A DNA stretch of 64,000 nucleotides from Montifringilla adamsi (lineage: Eukaryota; Chordata; Aves; Passeriformes; Passeridae): the NCBI GenBank assembly GCA_017590115.1, contig JAGGNK010006448.1, forward strand, positions 1,561,849-1,625,848, read 5' to 3'. Position 1 is the stretch's first letter, and the number at the start of each line of letters is the position of its first letter. The notes under the pieces were generated by a model. That model worked only from the letters and a program-made list of their open reading frames with translations. It was not told where the DNA came from and did not search any database. Both the position numbers and the translations under genes were made by a program. Below are positions 39,295 to 51,527 of this stretch, in pieces.

Positions 39295-39863
39295 CTTATC
39301 TAATGGGTAAATCCATGTATATTTCATCCGTGTTAAGTAAGAAATGACAACACTCCCAAATCCCCTCATTTAGAGTGACCACTTCTCATTGCTCTGTAGT
39401 TGACAAATATTGCTCATGAAAACACCACCTGCAGTTAGTTGAGAACAATAGGATTTCCAGATAGTGAGTCAACACATGTGTTTTAGATGTATTTTTATGG
39501 ATGGAATGAAACCCACACTGGAGATCTTCCTTTTCTCTAATTCTTCCTCAGGCAGACTTACCAAAGTTTATAATTAAGCTTGAAAAGTGGACAGTATAGA
39601 AAAAATGAATCAATTAATTTAAGTGAGAAATAGCCCAACTTTTACTGATTAATTTCTAATTATGTAAATATGTAGAGAAAATACATGAAGTGATATTTAC
39701 TATGTACTGACTGACACAATGCTCAGCAGTGTACAAGTAAAACATGACATATCAGCATGTTGGGTTAGGTGCTTAATCATTAGAAAAGTATAATAAACTT
39801 TGCTAAAAGGAATCTCAAGAAATTCAACAAAAGTAAATAAAATGTCTTACACTGAGAAACATC

Positions 39864-40140
39864 TGGAGTGATGGAACCAGTACTGGGCTCACCTGAGTCT
39901 GGAGCATAAACTTACGGAAGTGCAGGAGGTGATGGGAACAAGAAAAAAACTTCTTTTACTGAAGTGGTGGTCAAACATTGTAAGAGGTTTCCCAAAGAGG
40001 CCGTGGGGTCTCCATCCTTGGACAAAATAAAAACCCGACTGCACAAAATCCTGGATATCTGCTCTAGCCCACGCTACTTGGGTAGGCTAGACTAGATGAT
40101 CTACAGAGCTGTCTTCCAATCTAAGACATTTTTTGATTCT
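39864..40140 (+). mobile_element. CR1 LINE 3' fragment with internal deletion
   Basis: Characteristic CR1 3' wording runs in order on the plus strand: CCAGTACTGGGCTCACC, CTTCTTTTACTGAAGTGGTGG, GTGGGGTCTCCATCCTTGGA, AAAACCCGACTGCACA, CTAGACTAGATGATCTACAG, TTCCAATCTAAG and a TTGATTCT end. The first word belongs further upstream in the CR1 C-terminal coding region and is joined directly to 3' sequence, so an internal deletion has occurred. No coding capacity remains. It is opposite in orientation to the decayed copy that follows. Confidence 0.85.
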
Positions 40141-40574
40141 TTTTTATAAAATTTGAGTGTATTCATTCATGATTTTCCCTGACCCCCAAAGATGTGAATA
40201 AGAACCAAATAATATCAAAAATCAGAAAGGAGCACTGTGTCATTGCATGGCCTGCTCTCTATATATGATAACCCAGGTGAAAATATGAAAATATACAGCC
40301 ATTATCAAATATGTATCTTACACATTATTGTCAAAGTTCTTCTATGTCCCAAAGAATAAAGGAATAAAGATAGCATCCATTAGCTAAACCTCTTCAGCAA
40401 GGTTTTTGGCAACAATTCACTAAACAACATTATTAACAATTACCAAAAAGTCACAAAGCATATGCTTTCTAACCAAATCATGCTGACAAAATAAACTTAT
40501 CCTGACTGGAAAGTGTAATTAAACACAGAACAAGAATGAGTTAGGATTTAATCTAGACCTTTCTTTTCCTCTGA

Positions 40575-40895
40575 GAGCTGGTCAAGACCATACTTGCCAG
40601 AAGTCTATTTAATTTATTCTTTAAAATATCCAGGCAAAGGGATTCTAGAACACCCATTTCTAATTTCTTTCAAAGAGTTTCACTAGCTTCAAGAGCTGGA
40701 AAACTTTTCCTGATGCCAAAGTTCACCTCAAGAACTCTTTATAGTATTATATATTGGCAAACAATGATGATAGATATAGCCACTCATTAACCTCTGTCTT
40801 AAAGAAACAAACATCCCAAACACCCAACCATTTTCCCTAATGAAATATTTTTCACCAGAGCTGTCATCAGGTAGTCTTTTGGAGGTCTACAGCAT
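40575..40895 (-). mobile_element. Ancient CR1-like 3' fragment
   Basis: The plus strand follows the antisense order of older CR1 copies: TTTAAAATATCCAGGCAAAGGGATTC, AAAACTTTTCCTGATGCC, CTCATTAACCTCTGTCTTAAAG, CCCAAACACCCAACCATTTTCC, and CCAGAGCTGTCATC. Many substitutions and no intact frame indicate great age. The assignment rests on word order by eye. Confidence 0.45.
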
Positions 40896-42385
40896 CCCAA
40901 ACATCATGCATATATAACTTAAATATTGCAATGAGAAGGAGAGACAATAGAGAAGTGACTGCTAAGCCATAGAAAGGGATGTAGATGCATTAGGCTGCCA
41001 TCTAAAAGACTTAGAGAATCTGCACAAGTAGAGAATGGGGGAAGAACAAATTTTACAGAAAGCAGTTGCAACTTGCAAGTACTTTTTAATGTGCATCTTG
41101 TCTTGATAACAGCAAATACAAGACCTAAAAAATGGCACAGTACTTTCTCAACTTTTCACAGCTGTGGTGCATTAAGGTATTTACTATACCTTTTCTAATA
41201 GCTAAAGGTCATCCAAGATTTGTGCTTGTCAAAATAAAAAGCTGAGTTGTAAAAACTAGCAGTAGCTAATGTAGTCAGGCTCACTGTGCCTGATCATTTT
41301 CAGCTCATTTAACAGAAGTAATGAATCCTATCTAAAATGAGCAAAACAAACAAAAAGAATGTTGTGTATTTTTGTGGAATGTAGTACAGCATCAGAAGAA
41401 CATTGCACTTCAGCATTTGAAATCTGAATTTTGCAGTAAAGTTCTTGACAGGCGGATTCTTCAGTCTTTTGTGAATGGAAAATTTTCACTTAAAAAGTAG
41501 GATGTAAGCATATGTTCTACGTCTGAATTAGTATATATCTGAATATTTTACTTGATAATAGGCTCAGGTATTTAAAGGGGTTTTTTTGTTTTGTTTTGGT
41601 TTTTTTTAAACCACAATATAAATGAAGTCCGCATTTTGCTAATTGTCACAAAGAAAATAAATTGTTGCAAAGAACAGCAGAGTTATTTCTCTATGATATT
41701 TTTCTGAGACTAAGAATTTAATATTCTCTGTCAGCATGAAAACCCTCGATGTGATATTGAATTAAGGGCTACCCATCTTTGTGGAATATCCAAACCCCTT
41801 TTCACCATCACAGGTACAATACATGCCTGAGATCTCTGCTTAAAGAAGGTGGAAAAGTTGATTCATACCTTTATCATGTCTAGGTTGGGTTACTGAAATT
41901 TATTATTTTAGACAAGTCAAGCTAAAATGCCTGTTAAAATGCATTTCCAATTTTGTTAAAACATCAATTGCTACAAATCTACACAAACTCAATATTGTTT
42001 ATCAACCCAGTTCTATAAGAGGTTCCATTTACTTCTAGTGAAATATCACATTTATTTTAAAGGGAAGATTTCATCTGGAGAACCATACTAGTCTTGCTAA
42101 TTTGCGTGTTTATTTAACAGAATATGTTTTGAAAGACGCTTTCAAATATGTAGTCATAAGCATTCACACGTGTAAGTAATGGAGTTTATACTTGCAAAAC
42201 TCATTTTGACAAAAGAGATTTGCTTCAGAAAATTCTATGCTGTATGTAGGTAAGTGCCAGATCCATCATATGCAGGCAGAGATGACAATGTTTTAAAATA
42301 CATAAATGAACAGAAAAAAGTTTTCAGTATACCTGTGGAGCCAGGAGTTTCAGAATTTGAGTTAAATTTAGAGTGGATTTTCTTC
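40896..42385. other. Anonymous AT-rich block
   Basis: Nothing recognised except a short T/G tract near 41578-41609. Confidence 0.5.
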
Positions 42386-42803
42386 TGAAAGGAACACCCT
42401 CTCCTGGAGAAATTGACTTCCCATGGCTTGGACGGATGTACTGTTCCCTGGATAAAGAACTGTCTGGATGGTTAAGCCCAAAGTGGTGGTGAATGGAAAT
42501 AAATCCAGATGGCAGCCAGTCACAAGTGGTGTTTCCCAGGGATCAGTACTGGGGCAGACCCTGTTTAACACCTTTATCCATGATCCAAACAGGGGGATTG
42601 AGTGCACCCTTGGTAAATTTGCAGATTACAGCAAGCTGGGTGGGAGTGTTGATCTGCTGGAGGGCAGGAAGGCTCTGCAGAGGGATCAGGACACGCTGGA
42701 TTGATGGAGTGAAGCCAGCTGTGTGAGGTTCAACAAGACAAAGTGCTGAGTCCTGCAGCTGGGTCACAGCAACCCCAGGCAGCACTACAGGTAAGTGGAA
42801 GAG
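42386..42803 (+). mobile_element. CR1 LINE, upstream part (RT region), split by insertion
   Basis: A degenerate CR1 ORF2 reverse transcriptase. Its frame (42468-42704) reads [10 protein letters not shown], then [16 protein letters not shown], then [18 protein letters not shown] before a TGA, with another TGA about 25 codons on (TKC*VLQLG). The catalytic F/YADD motif is changed to FADY (TTT at 42618, GAT at 42624, TAC at 42627): the second essential Asp is lost by one G-to-T change. The 5' truncation point is near 42386. The element continues at 43086 after a ~282-bp insertion. It cannot encode an active enzyme. Confidence 0.9.
42798..42803. repeat. Left target-site duplication, GAAGAG
   Basis: GAAGAG immediately precedes the inserted TGTTG...; the same word follows the insertion at 43086-43091, where CR1 homology resumes with GAAGAGTGGCTGG. 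The duplication can be read as up to 8 bp (GAAGAGTG), because the insert also begins with TG. Confidence 0.75.
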
Positions 42804-43085
42804 TGTTGTCATCTTGCTGCAAAGGTTTCATACCTTCTTGGTGATGTCTCATGGGCAGCTCCTCACAGCACTGACTCCTTCTCTCCTCTGCACAGCCAAC
42901 AAACACCATCTTACATCTCGACCAGCCAACCTACTCTTTTCCAATACCCCTCCTAACTGGATCCAGCTGTGGCCTATTAAGGGCAGGCTTGTTCTTAATT
43001 CTTGATAATTAGCACAGCTGTAACTCCTTAGGGGTGAAATTACCTTCATCAGTATCTCTAGTCTCCTACATTCTATCTATCCACA
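42804..43085. mobile_element. 282-bp solo-LTR-like insertion inside CR1
   Basis: The insert begins TGTTG and ends CCACA (TG...CA ends) and is flanked by GAAGAG on both sides, a 6-bp target-site duplication. TG...CA termini with a 6-bp duplication are typical of solo LTRs of beta/alpha-retrovirus-like (ERVK-type) elements. The interior is not CR1 and has no coding frame. Polarity is uncertain: no clear TATA box or AATAAA fixes it. An alternative with 8-bp duplication and no terminal repeats (hAT-like) fits the ends less well. It must be younger than the CR1 it interrupts. Confidence 0.65.
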
Positions 43086-43776
43086 GAAGAGTGGCTGGAA
43101 AGCTGCTGGGTGGAAAAGGATCTGGAGCTGCTGATCAACAGCTGCTGAACATGAGCCAGCGTGTGCCCAGGTGGCCGAGAGGGCCACTGACATCCTGGCC
43201 TGTATCAGCAGGAGCAGAGCAGTGATTTTTTCCCTGTACTCAGCACTGGTGAGGTCACACTTCAAATCAGGTGTTCAGTTTTGGGCCCCTCACTACAAGA
43301 AAAGTGTTGAGGTGCTGGAGCAAGTTCAGAGAAGAGCAACAGAGCAGGGGAAGGGTCTGGAGCACAAGCCCTGTGAGGAGCAATTGAGGGAGCTGGGGTT
43401 GTTTAGCCTGAAGGAAAGGAAGCTGGGGGAATCTTGTTCACTCCAACTACTTGAGAGGAGGCTGTAGCCAGGTGGGGGTTGGTCTCTTCTCCCAGTTAGC
43501 CTGTGGCAGAATAAGGCCACGTGTCCTCAACTTGCACCAGAGAAGTTTTAGATTGGATATTAGGGAAATTTTTTTAATGATAAGATTTGTTCAACATCAA
43601 AACAAGTCATCCAGGACAGTGGTAGAATTCCCATCCCTGGAGATATTTAAAAGATGTACAGATGTGATGCTTAGGGACGTGGCTTAGTGGTGTACTTGGC
43701 TCTAGTGGGTTAACAGTTGGTCTCACTGATCTTAGAGGTCTTTTCCAATCTAAACAATTCTATGATTCTTTGATTG
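43086..43776 (+). mobile_element. CR1 LINE, downstream part to 3' end
   Basis: Continues the element at 42386. The frame at 43171-43467 encodes the C-terminal part of CR1 ORF2, including [20 protein letters not shown] and [16 protein letters not shown], wording typical of CR1. Non-coding 3' sequence follows: TTTAGATTGGATATTAGGG, GGAGATATTTAAAAGATG, TCTTAGAGGTCTTTTCCAAT, and a terminal ATTCTATGATTCTTTGATTG, the usual CR1 end. Together with the upstream part it forms a ~1.1-kb CR1 copy, the longest in the window. Confidence 0.92.
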
Positions 43777-45130
43777 TTAAGGCAGCAATTTCAGGACAAT
43801 ACCGTCACAGCTCACTTCCTGTTTTAGTGGTTTTGAGGGAAACAATCTGGCAGTTTGTCTCAATTATTTTTTTTTATCATAACCTTACTTACCATAAATT
43901 GCTAAGAACAGAAGTGGAAACTGTGCTAATCTAAACCAATTTTCTGCATGAAAACTGTAGATTTCTTCTCCTTATTTGTGCATATAACCTAATAAAGTGT
44001 TATTGAAATAGATTGTTTCTTTTAGAAAGACACCCGACATTGATAAAAGGACTCCAAGTGATGAGGAATTTACCATATTCTTCACTAATCCATTGCAAAG
44101 CTGATTGCCCTCACTGTTATAAATGTGTATCTTGCATCTAGTCTTTCAAGTGAAATCCCTTGCGGCTGCACGTTGGTTCAAGTAAGATGCCATGACTTGT
44201 GTAAGAGCTTAATACATCAATGACTGCTCCAAGTGCTGACAATACAAAATGAGTGAGCTTTCTCCAACCATCAGATCAGATACAATAATCTTGTTACAGA
44301 ACATTTATGCTTAAATTTAAATTTATAAAGCATTGCACAGGATTTTAACCATGCTATTTCACTGACCATAATGGAAATTGTCTGACTGCATGCCCTACAA
44401 GCTGCTGATAAAATGTATGTGTTAGACACTGAGGGCAAGATATATGAAATGAATTGGGTGCTGCTGTACTGGGATTTGTAATGCCTAAACTTTTAAGCGG
44501 CTTGACTTCCTTTCTGCTATCAAGGTCCCAGATTAGATGGCCAAGACTCAGTGAGAATAACAGCATAAATCAGTGGGAGCACATAGCTGCCTCTCAGCAG
44601 CCAGCAAGTTCTGTAGAAAGCCTCTTAATTCTATCCATGAAAAAGCTTTAGCTATTACTAAGTAGGAAGTATATATTAAATAACATTTCTGGCCATGGTT
44701 TAGCAGCTTACTCTGCAAATAAAAGGTATTGAAGATGCCTTCTGTGCTTCCAGATCATGTCCAAGCAGTAAATATACTTGTTTCCTTTCATGTGAGGGGA
44801 TGAAACAGAGGAAACAATTCAACAGAAGGCATTAAGGGTGATAGCTCTTTTACACAAGGAGACCTAAGTGAAGCTTCTTTTGCAGGATGTGTGAAATTAG
44901 AAATCATCTGCTTCCTACCCCTGAAATAATTATATCCTCACTACCTAAGTACAGCAGACATCATCAAGGTCTTTTCTTAACTGCACTACAAAGTTGCATA
45001 TAACAATCAACCTTCAAATTAATTTCCTAAGCCAGGTCACCAGCATGATGTTCCTGACATCACCATTCTCTAACCTGGCATTCCCAAATAAAGATTTAAA
45101 TACTACATTCCACATGCCTCTCAGCCTTCC
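43777..45130. other. Anonymous block between CR1 copies
   Basis: No repeat or exon recognised. Confidence 0.5.
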
Positions 45131-45890
45131 ACAGGATCGCCCAATGGCTGAGGTGGGAAGGGAGCTCTGGAAGTTACCTGGTTTAACTTCTATTGCATAA
45201 ACAGGAAGGTTGCCCAGGACCATGTCCAAATAACTTTTGAGGAGGGAGATTCCATAGCCCTTCTGGGTAACCTGTGTCAGAGGTCAGTTACCCCCATGGT
45301 GAAAGAGTGTTTCCAGATGTTAGGAGGAAATGTCCTGTGTTTCATCTTGAGCCTATTGCCTCTGGTCCTGACACTGGGTACCACTGAAAAAGAGCCTAGC
45401 TCCATGCTTTTTTGACACTCCCTGCAGATATTTACATACATTGACAACTTTCCCCCTGAGCCTTCTCTTCTCCCAGCTAAATAATCCCAGCTCTCTCAGC
45501 CTTTCCTCATAGAAGAGGTCCTTCAACCCCTTCATCATCTTCACAGCCCTTTGCTGGATTCTCTCCAGTGTACCTGGAGAACTGTCCAGTACTGTCTGCC
45601 ACTCTCCAGGACTGAGATGTTCAGAATTCTAGACAGTTGTTCAGGAATGACCTCCCAGTGCTGAGCAGAGGGAAAGGATCACCTCCCTTGCCCCAGCAGC
45701 AACCATGTAAATCAGCCCAGGATGCCACTGACCTTCCCTGTGGCAAGGGCACTGGCTGCTTCACATTGAGTTTAGTGTCCATCAGGACACCCAGGTACTA
45801 TTCTGCAAAGCAGCTTTCCGGGGGCAGTCCCCAGGGTGTATCAGTGCATTGCAACTCTGCTGTTTCCATACTTCCCATTTCTCAAACTCC
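45131..45890 (-). mobile_element. CR1 LINE 3' portion, minus strand
   Basis: Read on the minus strand, a frame at 45544-45353 encodes [20 protein letters not shown] and KYLQGVSKKHGARLF, the C-terminal end of CR1 ORF2. The 3' UTR follows toward lower coordinates to the terminal region near 45131 (plus-strand words TTGCCCAGGACCATGTCCA, CCAATGGCTGAGG). Toward 45890 the upstream coding part is recognisable as antisense (CCATCAGGACACCCAGGTAC, GGATGCCACTGACC) but frameshifted. About 760 bp, 5'-truncated and inactive. Confidence 0.9.
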
Positions 45891-48800
45891 TGCATCATAT
45901 ACAAGAGAGATGTTTTTGATCCTCATTGCCTGAGGCCTTACTTTTGAACTGTATGTGCTACAGGAAGCAGCAGCAGTACCACAACACCTCAGAGCTATGA
46001 CCTCCTGTTCTGATGAGATGAGAGGAAGTGGGGAGAAGAAATGGGCAGCGGTAAGGAGAAGAATACAAGAGTAATGATCTAGCACATTCAGCTGGACTAT
46101 TGGACAGGGAGGCACAACTTATTCACTTCACGTCATCAGTCAGGCAGGACTGCCAGTAATTTCATGGTCTTATGTAAAAGGCCTCACCAACAAGTGCCAC
46201 AGTTCTATTCTAATTCCTCCATTTACCATCAAATTTAATGCCAGATTATTCTATAGAAAGGAATTTTTAAATATATGTCAATTTATTTATGTATTACAGA
46301 GTAAATTACTTTTTGTCTTAAAAAAATCAAACATCCCTGAAGCAATGATCATCACTGGAATCAAAATTATGTTTACCCCTTTCACCACAGTTGCCACTTA
46401 CAAAAAGAGCAAGAAAAAAGAGTGATTGTACCCACATTTATAATATAAACACTGGGGTATAAGAGGATACTTTCAGGTTTGAATCACACAGAAGTAAATA
46501 AACAATTACAGTCCTGAAACAGAGGCAGAGTTTTAAGTTCATTGTCCCATGCCCCAAGTGTCTCATTTATTGTTGCATATATAATATTAGTCATACAGTT
46601 AAATTATAATTCAAACGTGTGATCTAGTTAGGAGCAGCCAGGGCAGAAGTTAGGAGACCTGTTTGCTATTTCGCATTCCATAATTTTTTCCAAGTGAGCA
46701 AATCCCAAAACATGTTTGTCTCAGGAATAGAATTATGTATATCTATTTTTATTTATTAATAAATGAGATGTTACATGGTCAATAATTTACTAATTATAAA
46801 TATTGTTGCTATTAGCAGGAAACCAAGATGTATCCTGACTTCATGATTTAAATTTTGTGATAATCCTTTCAATGACTTCATTGCCCTGAGTGTTCAATGA
46901 AGAAGCATTCAGAGTGCACTACAATGTTCATGGCTGCAGTTTAGGACGTGCTGACATGAACTGAATAATACACATCTTATATAATGCTGGTCTAAAATAT
47001 AATACACATGCCCTTGAATCATGAGTTTGCAGTCTGCTCTGTTAGTCCCCTGGCTGAAGACCTAGAAGTTTTTACACAAATTTCATTGTTACCTTATAGA
47101 CCTTTGCTGTTAAATGCAGAAACTTATGTTGCCCTTACTGTTTTGCACCCAAGAAGAAAAATGTTAAAATATGAAAGGTTAACTTTTCTTGCTGTCATTG
47201 TGTCTGTGCGTGACTTCCACCCTTGTAAGTAGGGAAGGGGATTCATTCCGTGTTCAACTCTGACTGACTTTACCAAATCTCTCACCATTTTAAACATGAA
47301 AAAACGGTTGTTCGCTCAAGATAATGATATGTGCTGATGACAGAGAGTACCTTCTGAGGTATGTGGATTGCAGAACTGCTGCATTTGTTTTTGCAAAGTC
47401 TTGAGATTCTAAAAATTCCTCATGGGATATGGCAAAGGCAAAACTGGCAAAGCTCCATAAAAGTACACAAAAAGCTTAATAAATCATGTGGACTGTATCA
47501 ATGCACACCAACCTCTAACATACCTGGGGGATGAGGGACCTCAGCAGCATCTCCAAAATCTATCATTAAGCTCAGCTTTATATCACTATGTTACAAACCA
47601 GCTGAGGGAACTCTTTTGCCCTGTTTGTTAGTAATCAAACAAAGCATTTCTGTGTCTCTCAACACTTAACATTCAATTTGTTAAATGTCACAGAAGAAAA
47701 ATTAAATTAAAAAGACATCAGTTGATAATGTATTCTTTAAAGTTTCATCATCCCATGACTCCATGTTTCTCTATATTGACCTAATTTGCCATGACAGGAA
47801 CATGGTCTGTGTTTTAGAATATTCCAAGTGTAGAAATTGCTAAATCTTTGTGAGAATTGTATGCTAATTTAGCAAACAGAGCCATCTTTATTGACATTAA
47901 TTTCACCATTCATAGTAAAGATACATCATTAAGGAGACACAACTGTACCAACAGAAACATCATTTATTTAGGTACTTAACATTTTAATTGTCAGAGTTAG
48001 GGGTTGATCCTTCCTCATATGGCACTTTGACATTCTTTCTACATCAGACCTTAATGTAGTTAGCTGGTATCCTGCCAGACTAGCTGTAAATTCAGATTTT
48101 TGTTAGGACTGTCTGAAACTCTAAAGAAATCTGACAATATGAAACCTTCAACTGGAACTGGACAAGTAAGCTACAAGGTTAAAATAAATCCATCTGTATC
48201 TGTTATCAATGAAAATCATTATGCACTGATAGCAGAGGCTGCTGCAGGAGTTTCAGGAGAGGGAAGAGGCTACTGCATTCAGTCATGACGGACAGAAGTC
48301 TACATCACAAAATCATAAATGCAAGTAGTCTATCCCTGCAGCCTTTAAAGATCTAAAGGTAGAAGAACTGAGGAGCTGATAAAATTAACCTTCTCTTTCA
48401 CCTTCAAGGCAGACATCCTAAAAGAAGACTGAGGCATTCTGGCACTATTTTAAGTGAGGTTCTATTTCCATGTTTAATAATTCTGCAAGTGCTAAAGGTT
48501 CTATAGCAGTCATTGCTATTAGGTGCAGACTCAGAAATATGAGAATTTAGAAAAGGGAGGGGTAGGATGAGCAAAGTGGTGAAGATTTAGGTTAGATGTC
48601 AGATTGGAACATTCTGCTGAAATTATTGCAAAATACTTGCTGGCAGAGAATAATAAATCTGACCAACTACATTTATTAAAAGTATTCTCTATGCATTATT
48701 TATTTACAAATAATCACCTTCTAGATATTTAAGTATAAGAGAGACTCTGTTTTTTCCTAGAAAATTAATTAATTTAGCTATCCCAGTATAACCCCATTTA

Positions 48801-49141
48801 TCCAATTTACCTACTTTTTTATTCTACAAGCTACCCGTAATTTGAGCTGTCACATTAATATATAGTGACTCTAGTGCACTTAATCAGGACAACTCTAAAA
48901 TGAAAAAACGGAGGGAAATGCATAAACATTTACAAGGTCATCTGCAAGCATATGATTTCATGAGGGAAAGTTTCCTATGAGGCACACCTTAACCTTAAAA
49001 GACAAGGTCAACATGAGTTTATGTATTTGTTTATTCCTAAATAAACTGGCATCAGTTTCCTATTTTTTACTGGCAACATAAGGAAACTCCAGGAAAACTC
49101 GTGGCATGACATATTTGAGACATTGACTATGTGAAATTTTT

Positions 49142-49240
49142 CCTTTTTTTTTTTTTTTGATTTGTTTATTTGTTTGTTTTTGTTTTTGGGTTTTTTTGGT
49201 GTGTTTTTTTGGGTTTTTTTTTGTTTTGTTTTGTTTAATT
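49142..49240. repeat. T-rich, T/G low-complexity tract
   Basis: A poly-T run passes into TTTG and GGGTTTTTTT units over about 100 bp, similar in make-up to the block at 1165-1400 and on the same strand. Confidence 0.9.
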
Positions 49241-50580
49241 GCAAGTTCAGTTAAGCAAGAAATAGAGCAATGTGTCATTGATGGCCTCATGGAGTACAGG
49301 TGACAGAAATTAAGAGCAGTGATTTAAAATTATTTTAAAAAAATTAAAAGCAAAAGTATGAAGAATTAGTCACTATCACCACTATTATAGAGACTCAAGT
49401 TTCCAGAACAAGATTCTTGGTTAGTTTCCATTTAGATTCTTGGTTACTTCAACAATTATTCAGCAGCACTTTCAGCCAAAAGAGATCTCTTCTTACTCAG
49501 CTTATTCATGTCTTTGTTCTGTAGGACTAAAGCCTTCCTGTAAGAACCCAGGGCTTTATCACTTCCAGGTATCATCACAGTGTATGACACTACTCAGAAC
49601 TACCCAAACAAGCAAGATTTGGTGAGCCTCCTTATTAAGTAACCCACCTGAAAAAAAAGTGTGAACCTTGGCTGCACTCGCTGTAAAATGACCAGAGAAA
49701 ATATTTGCAGCAGTCACTTAGAAGCATAAAATTCCAAATAGACATATTTCTGAGAGATACCTTGTCCCTCACTCTTTGATATCACTGTGGCAAATCTAAT
49801 CACAAGTGTTTGCATTTACGCTGCTGTGCCATTAACAACGGCAACATTTTCTCACAAGAGTTCATATATATTTGATTTTTCAAAACTGTAAATATACTAT
49901 CAATTATCCATTTTAATTCATAGGGTATTAGTAACACAGACATTTGTTCCTATTCAGCATTAGGCCACAAACCAGACTTAAGCACCACAAGAAACAAACT
50001 CCTCTTTGAGGCAAAGTTTGTAGTTAAAAGTACAAATGTAGATATGCCTTGAGATCTACTTTGCTCTGAGGATTCCTTTTCCTCTTGATTAGACAGGATC
50101 TTGTTATCTTCAACCATCTATTCTTCCAGGATTTTTAAAACAGTTTGCTCATGGAGCTGTGAGGGTTTTAAGGAAGCAACAGAGATTCCTTTGACACTGG
50201 GAGGATTCACAAGAATTCCTCTTTTCAATCCTTTTATGCATATTTCTGGTAAAATGTAGTTTTAAAATTGTGTGTTGCATTTAGAGCATGAGTGCTTATA
50301 TGAAAAACCCTTTAATATATAAATGAATAGCATATCCTGTGAAAGCAATTTAATTCCATACCTTGATACAGTAGTTTCACGCTGGGGATGCAGTCCAGCT
50401 GGTAAATCAGTTATAATGTGAAACTATAACTGTCATAACTCACAATTACCATTTTTAACCATTTTTAAAATCTCTTTACAGCTATAAACCAAACATTGAT
50501 ATTTACCATGAAATCTCTTCATGCAATGTTTCAGCCCATCTTGTCAATCAATACCTAATACAGTGTTAGACTAATTAGAT

Positions 50581-50614
50581 ACATACAATGTAATTATACA
50601 TACAATGTAATTAT
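50581..50614. repeat. Exact 17-bp tandem duplication
   Basis: ACATACAATGTAATTAT occurs at 50581-50597 and immediately again at 50598-50614 with no mismatch, suggesting a recent slippage duplication. Confidence 0.9.
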
Positions 50615-51527
50615 ATTGTAAGTAGAAATCCTCCTATTAAACATAACAATGCTTTAGACATGGGTAGACTAAAGAAACAAAGCTCTACAGAGTTGTGTAC
50701 AATTATTATTATCTAAACAAAGAGCTGAAATGTCATATGAAGATGGAGCACAATAAAAGTGATTGATATGTCATTTTTTGTATTAGTTAAGATATTGTAT
50801 GCTGACTACTTTACAATGCACTCTAGATACAAAAAAGTGTGTCACTGTGCTGCTTGAAGACATATATATTTCTTTTATTGATCTAGCCTGTTTAAATTAC
50901 ACTATTGTTTTCAAAGAAAGCTTATAATCCTTTTTAGATGAGTGACATGTTTTCTTTTTAGCTTTAGTGCTTTACAGAAGAAAAGATGAAGCAGAGAGAG
51001 CATCAGATCTAGGAAGCACGTGCATCAGCTATTATCAGTCACCTAGCTCATACTTGTCTCCTTAATGTGGTTTCAGAAGGTCAGACCTGTAGCAGATGTA
51101 TTACTCAGGTGACAACAGGAACATCAGCACCGATGCATATCACTCACAGAAGTAAAACCTCTCTGCTCGGGCCATTGCTGCCCTATCAGGACACCATTGC
51201 AATGAACAAATTGCTACACTTAGTCTCATAAATGTATATAAAAAGAACTGTGTCAGTGTACTTCCTTCAGGCCTGCAGAATAGAACTCCTCAGATGCAGA
51301 CGAAAGAGGACTTTTGCAGAGAGACGGGGAAAAAACATGCATGTATTCTCCAGGTTGGTGATACCATATGAGAAGGAGCCTACAGGGCTGGTGAATTTCC
51401 AAAGCATGAATTTGACAACAATTGACAGAGTGGATAAACATTCCCAAGTCTGTTCAGTGCATGGTGCAAACCCCATTTTAATTGTCAAAATATCAATACC
51501 TGTAAGTAAATTAAGAGTCTAAGCTCC

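Larger units (their letters stand above)
45891..51527. other. Anonymous AT-rich block
   Basis: About 5.6 kb with no clear transposable element or exon. A T-rich tract at 49142-49240 and a tandem duplication at 50581-50614 are listed separately. Confidence 0.5.

Noticed and set aside
46751..46764. Palindrome ATTTATTAATAAAT
   Set aside because: Expected often in AT-rich sequence.
48570..48620. Short CR1-like word (AGATTTAGGTTAGATGTCAGA)
   Set aside because: Only about 20 bases resemble CR1, with no further CR1 words around.
50383..50420. tRNA-like A-box (GGGATGCAGTCCAGCTGG)
   Set aside because: No B-box or cloverleaf partner sequences follow at the right distance.
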